Assembly (NCBI RefSeq): GCF_000764305.2
Contig: NW_025934911.1
Coordinates: 1-64,000, forward strand
DNA: 64,000 bases
Source: Hyalella azteca
Taxonomy: Eukaryota; Arthropoda; Malacostraca; Amphipoda; Hyalellidae
Direction: 5' to 3'
The notes under the pieces are model-generated. The model saw only the letters and a list, made by a program, of their open reading frames with translations. It searched no databases and was not told the DNA's origin. This document shows, in pieces, positions 1 to 11,688 of the stretch; the stretch's first letter is position 1, and every line of letters begins with the position of its first letter. The position numbers were made by a program, and so were the translations under genes.

Positions 1-65
1 ATATAAAGGAAAAACTAGAGAAGTGACGGAATTACCTACGATGTCGGAATATACCGCGTTTACCC
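1..65. mobile_element. Right end of TA-flanked TIR element (truncated by window start)
   Basis: Bases 42-65 match the right terminus of the element at 18633-19610 and end in TACCC followed by TA. The preceding bases (about 1-40) also match the subterminal sequence at about 19525-19580. The rest of the element lies before the window. This is seen directly; the transposon class is not established, although TA flanks would fit a Tc1/mariner-like target site. Confidence 0.55.
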
Positions 66-2226
66 TACGTCGGGACAAGCCAGATCACCCAGATGCAGAC
101 ATACGTCGAGACAAGCCAGATGCGGACATACGCCGGGCATGTGTGCCAATAACGTTATTTTAGCTCTTTGTACGCCGCGTTGCATATTGAAGACACTTCA
201 ATATGCAGAAGAGCTTCAGAAGAGCTTGGAGCCTCGTTTAAGCCGGATTAATCTGCGGAAAACGGCACCATCCTGGGTATGGGGTGACTGTGAGTGATGA
301 GTCTCTACTGGTGTCAGTAGCAACCTTGTAACTTCTACCTAGCACAACGTCAAACGTGTACTCTCTTCTTTCAGTAGATTCCTCTTGCTCATCCGTTAGT
401 GACGCGCACAATTAACAATATTGGGATTTTCACTGTGTTGCCTGATGTAACGTTCATGCCAAGGCCGATTTCTGACAACCTGGCTTAAACCTGCAAACCT
501 GTTTCTAGTTGCCACTTTCCTGGAACGTTTTTTTTTTTTCAAGGCGGAACGCTTCTTTTTCAGTGAACCTCTAATCTTAAATTTCCACTCTGTGTTGCAG
601 TGCATGCCCCGTGGAGAGTAAGGGATTAGGGATACACTATCAAAGTTACTTGCAGCATTTTCTTATTAAAAATCTTCTGGCGATGCATTTTAAAAATGGC
701 TGGCAACATTTTGGGCTAAAAATCCATAATGGTAATGGATGCTGCTTGCAAACTCTACATTCTGGATTTATGGCTATGCTACATAGATAAGCAAAAATGT
801 TAAACTAAACACAGCTATTTCTAGTTTTAAAATATTTCAATTAGTTCAACTGCTACATTTCTACAAAATGTCACAGGAGAGAGGACTGTCCCAATTTAGG
901 CTACCCCATGCCACCTATCCCTTATTTATATTGTTATTAATAAAATTCAATTGCATTGAGGAATTTACTTTAGACCATTTATAATTAGTACTTACCAATG
1001 CACTGCTCCCTTATTTTGAGAGCTTGATGGGCCGGGAATTGTTCTGGGGAGAACCCTTTGAAGAGTGTCAGGCAAAACCAAAGTTCCAGTTCCACCATCA
1101 GATGCAGTTGCCATCATCAATAAAATAACAAGTTTAAATTTCAAAAGCTTATCATAGTTGATCACCAATTGTAGCCATGATGAAATTTCAGCATCATGTC
1201 TTGTACTCTTCTCTTAATTGATTTATTTATTTACTTCTAAGTTCTAACCAAACCGGCTGATTATAACCGTAAACGTGTCTATAGAGAACGTTTAAATTGA
1301 TTGTAGGTATTTGGCGATTTTGGTCAATTCGAGTTTTCTCATCAAGTCATTGCTCCATCTATAAAAATAATAAAAATTAAGTCATTCAGGCATCAGGCAG
1401 TAAGACAAGCCAATAATCACGCATTACATATATTGCAACAGACGACACCAAGGACTAGAGTTTTCATAGTTAGTTACTTAGTTTTCGTTATAACCACGAT
1501 ATTTACTACGACATGATGCCAGCAGGAACATCAATCTGACAAGAGCAGATGAGGTCAATTTATAAATGTAATAAGATGCGAATCTTGCGATGTTAAGGAT
1601 CTTCATTTGTGACATATGTTTAAAAGTTAATTAACTGCTGTTTACATAATATTGAAACTGCCAAAGAAGCAAAATAAATATTATTGAAAATTCGTATAAA
1701 ACTGATTTATGAATAAGAATTTAGATCTATAATTCATATCCAATCGAATATAATGTAGAATTAAATCAACAGTTGCTTTTTTGCCGGTGATTTAAAAGCT
1801 TAATTGATGTATAACCTTACAAGAGACTCCAAAATTTTTAATCACTTGACCGCAAGTTTAATTTTCAGGTCACACAAGTCGTGTAAATCATTTTTTTAAA
1901 AAATGTAATGTTGGGACTCATTTGCTCCTTTTTCTTATTGCAACAATTTTGAAATTATATTAGAATAAGTGAAATTACGATGCAAATTTTACTTAAGAGT
2001 AATTAGTTTGAGAAGAAATGATTGCGTGATTTTTAGGTGGGGGCTATCTTGTTAATAGACATGAAATGAAGTAACTTTGTATGACTAATCTATGTCAAGG
2101 TTGTGGTTCTGGCAGAAAGGTATTAATCCATCTCAAATTTATATATGTTTCGCATACAACAGATTGTATTCTGTGCCCTGAAGCTCGTGAATTGATAAAC
2201 CGTAAGCTGAATGATGAAAAGTCTCA

Positions 2227-2307
2227 TTACCTTTAAATGGAACTAAAAAACCTTTAAATGGAAATAACCTACCTTTAAACCTTTAAATAACCTACCTTTA
2301 AATGGAA
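2227..2307. repeat. Imperfect short tandem repeat, CCTTTAAATGGAA-like
   Basis: The motif acctttaaatggaa recurs about five times with interruptions and truncations. It is a local minisatellite with no coding potential. Confidence 0.7.
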
Positions 2308-2463
2308 CCCATAGTTATCAATGTTCTAAGGAATGGTGGTACGCACATGATGTACAGATATAAACACTCATATGTACACATATTCAGTGGAAAGCTGCGC
2401 AGGCGACAATATGAGAGTAATCAATAAATTATTGATTTTTTTTGACGAGATGAGAGGAATTTT

Positions 2464-2655
2464 TTTTCCTGCCAGCGGCTGAAGCGTGTTGGATGCGTAC
2501 GGAGGTGTTGGGGAGCATGTGGCGGGTGAGGCATTAGGCGCCTGCGGCAGGAAGGGTCAAGCGTGATGGAGGCACGAGCCAAGGCCCACAGCACAGCCCA
2601 CTGGCCAAGTTCCCACGTGGCCGGACCCGGACCGGAGGTGTACGAAGCTGTTAAA
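2464..2655 (-). other. GC-rich patch with possible minus-strand exon
   Basis: This is a GC-rich island in AT-rich surroundings. On the minus strand a good pyrimidine tract and AG (CCCTTCCTGCCGCAG) precede base 2541. The following frame is rich in Pro, Ser, Thr and Ala and stays open for more than 50 codons. No clear GT donor follows the Pro/Ser part. It could be a low-complexity exon of the minus-strand gene(s) to its right, or chance. Nothing identifies a function. Confidence 0.15.
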
Positions 2656-4434
2656 TTACCCACCTGTCAAAGCCAAAAGATGATCTTCAGCGCGGTAAAT
2701 TGAATAACGTTGATACTCACTCAAAGTCAAATCACGTACTCGATTGGACTTACTTACTGGGCATTAGTTAGTTATACGGCTAGAAGGGTAATACAACTTC
2801 TCATTGTGAGTTGATTTTTTCAGTTTTCCCAAACGCCTGACCCATTTTCTCCCTTACGTAGTGGGAAGAAAATTAGTTTCTTTTTAAGCGTAACAATTTC
2901 ATTTATTTCAGCTCGCTAAACGAGACATGAGTCACGATTAAACGTCCGTCCAGATTTCGCTGACAAGTTCAGTACCGAAACATGGAGCTTTCCTGTAATT
3001 TATCCCCTCGAAATATTGTTAAATTTTACTCCTGTACAGTGAGAAAATTTGATATTCAGAACAAATCTGGCATGAAAATATTGTTTCAGCAGCTGATATC
3101 GAAGGAACAGGAACAAAAAGTTATTTTCCTATAAATTCTCGTCCAAATGTTGTTGGAACTTTCGTAGAATAATTCTTCACACCCCGTGCTCACGTTTTCT
3201 GTTCAAACAGCCTCCATGTCAGCCTAAATGTAAGGTTGCGTGTTCAGTATAAGGTGTCGAATTATGAACAATACTTTTATCTGAACAAATAAAGTTGATT
3301 GGTTGTACTCGAAATGTCGACACGTGGAGTGTAAGGTTTATGATCGTCCGTCTAATTACCGCTGTGCGCATATTACGAATGAAAACATATATTATGAAAT
3401 ATTGGTGTATTTTCTTGCTCAATGAAAGTTATTAACTGGACATGCATTACAAATTACAGAAATGAATGAGGGAAAGAGAAATTTGGGATGCGCGCTTTGG
3501 CGCCGATGGTAGAGTTGTTCACAGCGTGACGGCGAAAAGCTAGGCACCCATCACATAAGTGGCCCACCTATGATAAATGCACATCACGAACAAAGTTCAT
3601 CACTTAATTGTATTTCACCACGAAAAATTTCATTATAAAGCAATAGAGTCTATGCAAATAATGAAATAAAATTTATATATATTGACTGTTATTTATATAT
3701 AAAATTTTACGCATGTGCGAAAGTGGAGTTCACAACAGCTGTTACGTACAGAGCGACTGAACGCCTCTACGCGAGCAACGATGAGCGTCTCACTCGTTCC
3801 TGTGCAGAGAAAACACGCGACATACTCAGTCTCAAGTTCTCACCTGAAGTCCACTTGCTTCCCGGGTGGACTTGCGTACATATAATACGTTCGAGTCCAC
3901 TGAATTTTTAACAGAACATGACGTGGCTTTACGGCAAATTATACCGCCTACAGGCAGTTCTCGGCTCATACGAAATGTTCGAACTGAATTTGTAAATCGA
4001 ACATAATCAAGTTAATGTTGGGCGCCCCTACCTTTTCAATTCAATAGGAACACAAGCCGCACGTATCCAATTCATAGCTTGAGACTAGGCATGGAATATA
4101 CACCGAACGCTCAGGCGGCTTGCATGAAAAAAGCAAGTTTAGGATCACTGAAGACGTGTTGATGCTTCAAGGCTGATAGTCAAGGCACCAAAACTACCGA
4201 AAATATTTAGATTATCGCAATAGTTTCTAGAATGATTTTCAGATCAGTCAAATGAAACCACATTATATCTTTCAGTTAAATTATGGAAAATGAAGAAAAA
4301 GAATTGCACAAATTGTTTATTGGTATTCGGGTATGTGGATTATGGAAAACAAATGGCCAAATTATCTACAATATGAATGCGACTTCTGCTTAATATCGAA
4401 GTAAATTGCGTTTAGTCTATAATACTCAATGGCC

Positions 4435-6100
4435 TCATGTAATCATATCATATTGTTTAAATATGTTTAGGATTATCTTCAGGACATGCCGCGGCACCAT
4501 CGTCCAATTCACCACAACGCCCTGGTGACTCGACGTCACGTGCACTCGGCATTTCAAGAGGCAGGCATGGACGCGGCTAAGCGCCTCCTTGCCCTGAGGG
4601 CCCGCATAGCGGGCTCGCATTGCCCTGAAAAACACGTCGAATTGAAGCCTTTTGATGGGTGGCTGGCACTTCCTCAGGTAAAATACATGACTTTTGTTCC
4701 AAAACCAGTTAGGGTGGTCAGGTACACGACGTCGCTATTATTTAGTGTTGTGCATGCCACGTAAGACTTGCCCTCGTAAAAAAGGTGCTCATCGTCACTG
4801 TCGCCAATTTCATCTTCGCTCAGGTCCGAGTCACTAAGGTCCGAGTCGTCACTGCGTTCAAGTGGGATTTCGTCACCGAACGCATCGCTGTCAACGTCTA
4901 CCGAGTAACAGTAAGTTTCTTTATCAATGTACGTCAGAAAAGACAATGCATTATAGGGGAGATAGGGGCGGAGAGGTTTCTGGGGGCTTAAGGCTGTAAC
5001 AGGAATCAGGAGTTCGGAAGAATTTTGAGCATTGTGCGAGTCTTCTTTGTTCAAGATGTGGTCGGTCGGACTGCTTTTCGTGGCACTCAAGGACGTGGAC
5101 AGTTTTTTCGCAGCCGGTTTGAGAGCCTCATTTGGTGGCGTCTTCTTACACACTTCAGGTTGAGGCTTGAAGTGTTCAGTTGATGGCAACTCAACAACTC
5201 TCCAGTTGCCTGTGGAGGAGTCTCGGCGCAACAGCTTGCGGAGTGGCTTAAGCACCGGACCCAGAGGAACGCACGAATTGTTTGCTCCGTGAAGAGAAGC
5301 AAATGCACAACTTGTAGGTGACCTATAGGACGACGAAGCTCGCAAAGAATCAGAAGGGATAGTAGAACCGCATGATATTGAACAAGGCGAGCTGGATGAG
5401 CTGGACGAAGGCAAGGAACTGTGCAGGCTGGACGAAGTGATGACGAGACGGCCATTTGAGTATAGCCGATCATTGCCCGAGTTGGATTCTTTGCAGGAAA
5501 CTGAAGCATTCCCTGACTTTCTGACTTTAATACATTATTAAAAAGTTTTGTGTTTTCAATTAAAATCTGGCTAGGAGAAGAACGGTTAAATTTATTTGAA
5601 TAATAGCGATCTTCTTGCAAGCTGTTCCAGAAATGTTTCGACTTTCCTTCTTCCTTGTCGTTGTCTTCGCACATATATTCGAGGAAGACGTTCTTCGATT
5701 TCATTTTTTTCTTGTCAGCACAATGGACCTCATTAAATTCGTCGTCACTACGATACTTGGATGGCTGATTTACATCAAGCTTGTAATAGGACTTTCTGGG
5801 GCGTTTCGACATAACTTTGTCCTCAACACAGTCCGAACAAAGAAGCTCTTTGACGAAGTCTGTTAATTTCCTCTTCTGATTGAAGCGAGATTGGATTCTT
5901 TGTCCCAAATGAGATAAGGAGAAACGTACGAGTTCAACATTAGGATCGGGCTTGCAAGCGCCCAGAGCATCCGAAGCAGCAACGGGGGCACCGGCAGCTT
6001 CAGTGACGGTGGTTGTGGCCTCGACGGCGCTCGTCTGGTGTCGGTTGAGCTTCAGGGGCTCACCGAAAAGTGCAGTAGAAGCGTCCGTCATTTTCTGGAC
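4435..6100 (-). pseudogene. G1: LFGE-motif / Ser-rich / acidic C-terminal-domain gene, frameshifted
   Basis: This is an unrecognised protein family member. A splice-type acceptor (TTTCATTTCACCAG) precedes base 6100, so the frame appears to open as an exon; an ATG occurs 10 bases in. In order it encodes an ALFGEPLKL motif, a QKRKL...KRPRK segment, a second KKKMK...EDNDKEE segment, a Ser-rich tract, an acidic patch (SDDSDLSDSDLSEDE) and a C-terminal domain (YVACTT, FYLRKCQPP, SSHQGVVVNW). Two frame changes are needed. One is near 5510-5525. The other is a one-base loss at about 4720, where G2 has CCC and G1 has CC. Alignment with G2 makes the second a real deletion or a base-call error. The first could also be a small intron. 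Either G1 is a decayed paralogue or the consensus is wrong. It may be the 3' part of an AF9-like gene rather than a stand-alone gene. Confidence 0.6.
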
Positions 6101-7016
6101 CTGGTGAAATGAAGAAATTTATAAATTAACCAGGAATGTGAGCATGTATATAATAATTACTATGTAATAGCTCATACATCATACAATAATAAAGGAGGGG
6201 ACACTGGAGCTTGTAAGAATAAAGGAATGTTGGCAACTCGCCGGTTAGCACAGCGCTAATTGGATCGATAATTCCTGACATTTTACAACATCAACACCCT
6301 AAATCCCGTTAAGAATAACGCTAGCGTATGCTAAATAAAGACCAGTTCAAACAAGCATTTTACATGAAACATAAAAATCCTATTCGACTCTCGTTTCATA
6401 TATGAACAAAGAAAAACTACTTTTGACGCATCTTTGAAATTAAATTTATTAATACATACTTAAAAATCAGCTAAAATTATTGATCCAACCCTACTCAATT
6501 TAGTTTTGCAATGCTTCACTGCCTATTCTACAACTAAGGACTAATTTTCGAATATATTCAAAATGTAGTATAGCGGTGCCAGCATTCATTAGGCCGTCAG
6601 ACATAATGCTGATTCTCAACATCGCATAATATTCTTAGCTTGTTGAGGTGTCGAACACACAACTCGCTGCTACAATCCTGGGCCCATACTTTCAAAAAAA
6701 GTTAAGAGATCGTAAGTTCATCAGCCATTCATGGACGGCCTTTCAAGCAAAATCCACCAATCATAGACCAGAAAATAGAGCGTAAATACTTACGTTGACT
6801 TAGCGAGTTTTGAAAGTATGGCCCCTAGTACTCCGAACTGTAACCACTGGGCCAAGTTGCCACAGTTGAACTGTAACCACAATGCCACAACTGTCATAGT
6901 GGATACGCGCTCCAACAGTCTACAAGTTATATAGCCACGGTGCATGGCTTCACACAAACGTACACGGAATTTATAAACTTGGATGAGAAATTTCCCGTAG
7001 TGCATGAACTAATTAA

Positions 7017-7138
7017 ATTAAGACAATTGTTTTCAAACAAAGCATGTCTAAGTATTTCATGAGAAAAAGAGTTAGCTGGTTGCAAAAATGGTTTTCATAA
7101 ATTAAAAAAAAGTTTTCTTAGATAACAATTGTCTTAAT
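7017..7138. repeat. Short element with 15-bp perfect inverted termini
   Basis: ATTAAGACAATTGTT at 7017-7031 is mirrored exactly at 7124-7138, giving a 122-base inverted-repeat unit. It could be a tiny MITE. A partial relative of the left part occurs near 52190. Confidence 0.5.
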
Positions 7139-8236
7139 TAGTGAAACATGTGAGAATGCAGATGAAAATTAATTCCCCAAGAAGCAGCAGGTTAGGGGGC
7201 AGAACTGAAGCAAGATGCAATGATGATCCGTTCACTGGATTATGGAAAGACAATTTCTATGGAGAGAGGAAGGGTCTAGAGAAATTACAATCATAATAAC
7301 GAAAAATAGGATAAAAGCAGCTCCCTTACAGCGAGAAACAAACCAACGAGAACCGCATGACCGATTATACTGTAAAATGCATCATAGCGTCAGTCTCGTG
7401 CGATTCAATGATAACCCAACACAGGCGATGATTTTGTTCCATTAAAGTATTGAATGTTTGCAATTTTTACAACACACATGCATGAGAGAACACGTGAAAT
7501 GAATACTTAGTTTAGCTCGACAACCAAGCAACACCCAAGAGCCTATCAACAGAAGAAGGTTAAGGCGTCATCGAGGCTCTCGTGTTCCCGTGTACTTTGA
7601 TGGCAGAACTCCTCGACAGGGATCTGCATACTAAGTTATCATTTAAATATTGACTGCTGAGAATTACTATTCATTTATGGAAACAAGACTTAATCATGAA
7701 CATTTTGAGCGGGCAAATGAAACGTCGTGTCGGTCAACAAATTACAAGAAGCAAAAGCAGGATATGTTGGGAAAGCCTAGTCATTCAATTGTCACAATCG
7801 CTTCTTGAGCTTAGAAAGGTATAATCTGAAGCTGTTGGCTCTACCACTTCACTGACACGCAATATTAGTCACTCATAACAGTGATGTATGAGAGCCGTAG
7901 GCGACCAGGGATTAAAGTGTTAGCCGGACATGCATTCCTGTATGCGAAACTTGCAAGAAGATTATCAGCGACACCTTCAAGATAAGCGTTATCAGTGCAG
8001 GTATCGAGCAAGTATTGGATCATTGTAAAACCTGACACATGTTAATGAAGAAGAATAATGGCAGTAGGAGCAATCACTTCTATAAAGGACGAAAGATTGA
8101 AAGGAAACATGTAGGATTGTCCTCCTCAGAGGAGTATCGTACTTCACATAAAAATAGAGAATGCAATGAAATGTGAGGACGTAAACAAGCACTCGAGTGA
8201 ACCAAGATAGATTTATGTTATACACATTCTCAGAAA

Positions 8237-8416
8237 AGGAAGTCATAAGAGACATCAACTCGTGGATGTGTTGCACCGTTCAAGCGCTAGCGGACATATG
8301 GCGCTGTTCCCAAGTTTCCCAACGCATACAGGATTAACGGAGACAATCAGTCGCTACTTGAGGACGTGGATGTTGCGGGTAGAATCAAGCGTCTAATGCC
8401 AAGCCAGTGCAATGTA
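8237..8416. repeat. 180-bp near-identical island shared with 53443-53622
   Basis: This block differs from 53443-53622 at about one position, whereas the adjacent 7.9-8.23 kb sequence is only roughly three-quarters identical to its counterpart. Identity ends abruptly at 8416. On the plus strand the second half reads as an open frame (NGDNQSLLEDVDVAGRIKRL), which may be a transposon coding remnant; the minus strand has stops in all frames. Its role is unknown. Confidence 0.6.
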
Positions 8417-8460
8417 CATAGGCTCCTCATTCAGTTGACGAAAGAAAATAAATATATAGC

Positions 8461-10795
8461 TTCTATCGTTGCTCTCCAGCAGTACAATTATCGTCAGTTT
8501 GTATCGTTGTTTAATTTAATTAGATCTTCACGGTTGTCCCGAATAGTATGATACCAATAGCTCGGATTTCTCGGTGAGAGTGCAAGACTACGATCCGTAA
8601 GATGCCGATAACCTGGTGTTGTGCTTGATGCACCTTGCCTCAGATGGAAGCATCAGATTGAAATGCTGAAAACATCTTGCTTGCCGGCACTTAATCTACT
8701 GAAATCCATATCCCACAGGCACAGGGGTGCTGATTGTTATAAACTTCCAAAGCTCTAAAATGTTTACTTTGTAGCTAACTTGATGACGTCTCTTCCTTCT
8801 ACGCATCTGCTGCCCAATCGCACCGATCCAGCGGAACGTACTCCAAAACAGTAACATCAGAATCGCTACAGGCTGTAGTAAAGTAACTACAGTCATTAGC
8901 TCAGCAATTGAAGCGAATATGCCTTCCCATAAAATCCATAGAGACCAATTATTGTGCAAATACTATTTCAGACTACGGCAGCTCCCCGAGTGCCCAGCCA
9001 CCAATGATCTATTCCTTGCCAGGCACTTCTGTCCAGAAAATGTGCACTGTTCCTTTGTTCCTCATACCTGAGCATTATTCAGCAGCATTGGCTCTCTTGT
9101 CCACATTTTATTGCTTCCCCTTTGATTTCACCTATGCCTCCATGATTCAATGTTGACAACAATATTTTTAACAACTTCACTTATATCCCAAAGTCATCTC
9201 GCTCACCTTCTGATATCACACAAATGTTTCATAACTTTTCTCAGAATATGTATGCAAGCTGTCTTGCTGCCTACACGGATGGGTCGCGAGTGGAAGAACC
9301 CACATGCTCCACATCTTGCTGCTGTGGTTATTCCACGCAGGAGAGTTTCTTTCAATTGGAAGCGCCGCCCAGAGATATAAGTGTTGGAATCGGAACTATT
9401 TGTTATACATGAGGCTCTCACTTGGGCCCAAAATAACCTTCTTTTGAATGAATTTTTTTAATATAAACTAATTAACAAAGCTCTGTTTCTGATCCAGTCC
9501 ATCCCCAGCCACTGCGGAATACCTGGAAACGAAGCGGCAGATCTTGCTGTCTGATGAGCCCACACCCTCCTCTAACGTACTGTAACCACCCCGAGCTGAG
9601 AAGAGCTGGTGAAGTCGATAGAGGATGCTATTACTGTTAGTTGGTGCGCATCATGGCACCAGGAAATGGGAAGATCAGTAAGGAGTCTCTTCCTTGCTCA
9701 GGTCACGGACAGTCTAGGCACATGACCGTGGGCCTCTTACCCAAGTTAGGCAATTGAGACAACCATAGCTCATCTACGTGCGGGTCAGGCTGGTATCTGG
9801 TCACACCTGACTCGTTTTGGCCAAGCTCCCAACCTACTCTGCCCCTGTGGCTCAGTAGAAACTATTCATCACCCTATTTTTGAATAGTACTAGTCATACT
9901 GGTGCCCTTGGTTATACGATACCTGAGCCGGCACACATTTCGGTGCAACGGTGCCTTTCAGTTGGCCGATGAATGACTAGAACTTATTGGCCTTGGCCGA
10001 TCACTGGCCACGTATTATTCCTCGCCCCTCATTGAGCTCCCCTTTACCGTACCGCCTGGCGTGGACTAGCAGGTGAGAAATTTACGACGTCTTTTTCCCC
10101 TCATCCCTTCCACAACGCCTTAATTTTAGCAGTTACTATACTCCATATGAGAGTATGCTCGTATATAACTAGTTTTTGGTGATAGATATCTACAAAATGG
10201 AGGTTGATTCAGATATGTATTTAATACCGTTCAATAGAGAATACAGAGCTGCGCGAGAATAACCAGTCAGCCGGCATTCCTTCTCCAATAACTCCTGAAA
10301 TTTTTTTGAATGGGCATTAATTAATGCCACTGATTTAGTCCCAGTCAAACGTGAGTTCTATCGGCCCGCAGTGCATGAATTGTGCAACTATTCATCCACA
10401 TCTTAGAATAATCGAGCTAAAATCTTGGTTTACGGGTAATGTGATATAGATAAATTCTTCAGTTAAATTCAGTGCTTCAGCAACGCATCATTTTTGTACA
10501 CTGGGCCCGTCCCCAACTAATTCACCGTGAATTATTTCTCAATGTTATTTTATTTGTTATTTTCCAATTGGCACAAGTAAAGGGCATATTTTAGAGGAAA
10601 AATAATGGAAAAATGAAGGCAAAGGCAAGGCAGATTTCGTTTATTGGAATTCAGGTACATCATCAAGTGCCGCGGCGTGACACGGTTCCAGCACTCTCCT
10701 TACAGACAAGAAATTCGTACAGGCAACGCAAAACAATCAGAACGGGAATGAAGATGAAAATATGTACAATAGTTATGCGTTTTGGGTATGAAAAA
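8461..10795. repeat. Segmental duplicate of 34024-36280
   Basis: Long collinear similarity with 34024-36280, starting at the motif ttctatcgttg and containing LINE remnants plus the 3' flank of a G-family gene. The copies differ by small indels and by one segment of about 150 bases (around 9190-9330) that is missing from the second copy. Confidence 0.8.
8900..9890 (+). pseudogene. LINE ORF2 C-terminal fragment (pre-RNase H, RNase H, C-terminal Cys motif)
   Basis: Decayed reverse-transcriptase-type element. The protein pieces run in order: an AYTDGSR RNase H start, the HCGIPGNEAADLAV RNase H end motif, then HLRAGQAGIWSHLTRFGQAP and LCPCGSVETIHH, the cysteine/histidine C-terminus typical of RNase H-bearing LINEs of the I/R1 type. 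Several frameshifts and stops break it. The more complete N-terminal portion is seen in the sister copy at 34510-35370. Confidence 0.75.
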
Positions 10796-10889
10796 CAAAT
10801 AGCAAAATTATCTCTAATATAAAAGCTAATTTTGATTCAAAAGTAGGCACTAGACAATTAGGTAAATATTTCCATAATATGTAAGCCCC
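10330..10889. repeat. 3' flank of G2, repeated at 50225-50797 and 35810-36280
   Basis: Three copies of this AT-rich flank exist. Two lie directly 3' of minus-strand G genes (G2, G3). The third, at about 35.8-36.28 kb, is cut off where AF9 copy 1 begins, implying a lost G-family neighbour there or a misjoin. It contains a conserved run around 10620-10740 (ATTGGAATTCAGGTACATCA). It is likely 3' UTR or flank. Confidence 0.7.
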
Positions 10890-11687
10890 TCATATTGAAA
10901 TAAGACCATATTGTTTAAATATAGCCAGGGCTTTCTTCAGTACAGGTCGAGGCACCCGTGTCCAGCTCACTACAGCACCCTGATGACTGGATACTGAATA
11001 ATAAAAGTCACAATCAGTCACTCCGCCGGCCAAGAGGCAGTCATTGACGCAGCTTAGCGCCTCTGTGCCTAATGTGCCCGACTGGCGCGCTCGCAGCGCC
11101 CCTACAAACACGTCGAATGCCAGCCTTTTCATGGGTGGCTGGCATTTGCGTAGGTAAAATACGCGACCTCTGTTCCAGTGCCAGTCAGGGTGGTCAGGGT
11201 AAAGTTTGTCGCCGTTCGGCATTGTGGTGCATGCCACGTAGGCCTTACCCTCTTCAAAAAGCCGTTCTTCCTCACTGTCCCAGTTATCGTCATCGCTGAG
11301 GTCCGTGTCCTGCATCTCGTCAATATTGGATGCGATCCTTGCATCGCTGGGAGGGCAAACTGAACGACATGAAACAGAACTCGACGAGTTGGACGAGCTA
11401 GAGGAGCTGGACGTGCTAGAGGAGCTGGACGTGCTAGAGGAGCTAGAGGAGCTGGACGAGCTAGAGGAGCGAGACGAGGAAGACGAGCGCGACGAAGAGG
11501 AAGACGAGCGAGACGAAGATGATGACGAGCGAGACGAAGAGGAAGACGAGCGAGACGAAGAGGAAGACGAGCGAGACGAAGAGGAAGACGAGCGAGACGA
11601 GGAAGACGAGCGAGACGACGAGGAAGACGAGCGAGACGAAGAGGAAGACGAGCGAGACGAAGAGGAAGACGAGCGAGACGAAGAGGA
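10890..11687 (-). CDS. G2: Ser/Arg-rich, acidic, conserved C-terminal domain protein (3' exon, 5' end missing)
   Basis: The open frame of 266 codons including the stop reads leftward from a single N at 11688. Residues 1 to about 115 are a Ser/Arg low-complexity tract from 21-base repeats. An acidic stretch (DLSDDDNWDSEEERLF) follows, then a C-terminal domain of about 120 residues with YVACTTMPNGDKLYPDHPDW, RGRVFYLRKCQPP, FDVFVGALRAR and SSHQGAVVSWTRVP, ending KQYGLISI. It is the only member with this domain in one unbroken frame, so it defines the family reference. No ATG or acceptor lies in frame before the N; the 5' part is lost at that join. I do not recognise the domain. Position and architecture would suit an AF9-type C-terminus, but homology is not shown. 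Confidence 0.6.
   Translation of the reverse strand, partial: SSSSRSSSSSSRSSSSSSRSSSSSSRSSSSSRSSSSSSRSSSSSSRSSSSSSRSSSSSSRSSSSSSRSSSSSRSSSSSSSSSSSSTSSSSSTSSSSSSSNSSSSVSCRSVCPPSDARIASNIDEMQDTDLSDDDNWDSEEERLFEEGKAYVACTTMPNGDKLYPDHPDWHWNRGRVFYLRKCQPPMKRLAFDVFVGALRARQSGTLGTEALSCVNDCLLAGGVTDCDFYYSVSSHQGAVVSWTRVPRPVLKKALAIFKQYGLISI
11470..11687. repeat. 21-bp coding minisatellite (Ser/Arg on minus strand)
   Basis: About ten units of GACGAAGAGGAAGACGAGCGA with 15- and 18-base variants. All remain multiples of three, consistent with protein-coding selection on the minus strand, where units read as runs of Ser broken by Arg. It ends at the N at 11688, where sequence identity to 53775 onward starts. 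Confidence 0.85.
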
Positions 11688-11688
11688 N

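Larger units (their letters stand above)
68..4434. other. No recognisable gene
   Basis: AT-rich sequence with only short ORFs that look random. It holds a short tandem repeat (2227-2307) and one GC-rich patch (about 2464-2655), described separately. I see no conserved domain, tRNA or long frame. Confidence 0.5.
7010..8416. repeat. 5' flank of G1, homologous to 52190-53622
   Basis: This diverged duplicate of the sequence upstream of G3 is patchily alignable. It includes a nearly identical stretch around 7525-7620 versus 52620-52715 and an almost perfect block at 8237-8416. It shows that G1 and G3 were duplicated with their upstream DNA. No clear exon is visible between the conserved parts. 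Confidence 0.7.

Noticed and set aside
396..605. Minus-strand Lys-rich 69-codon ORF
   Set aside because: Lys runs come from poly-T tracts; no domain or neighbours.
3880..3910. GTTCGAGTCC, resembling a tRNA T-loop
   Set aside because: No acceptor stem, D-arm or anticodon arm could be built around it.
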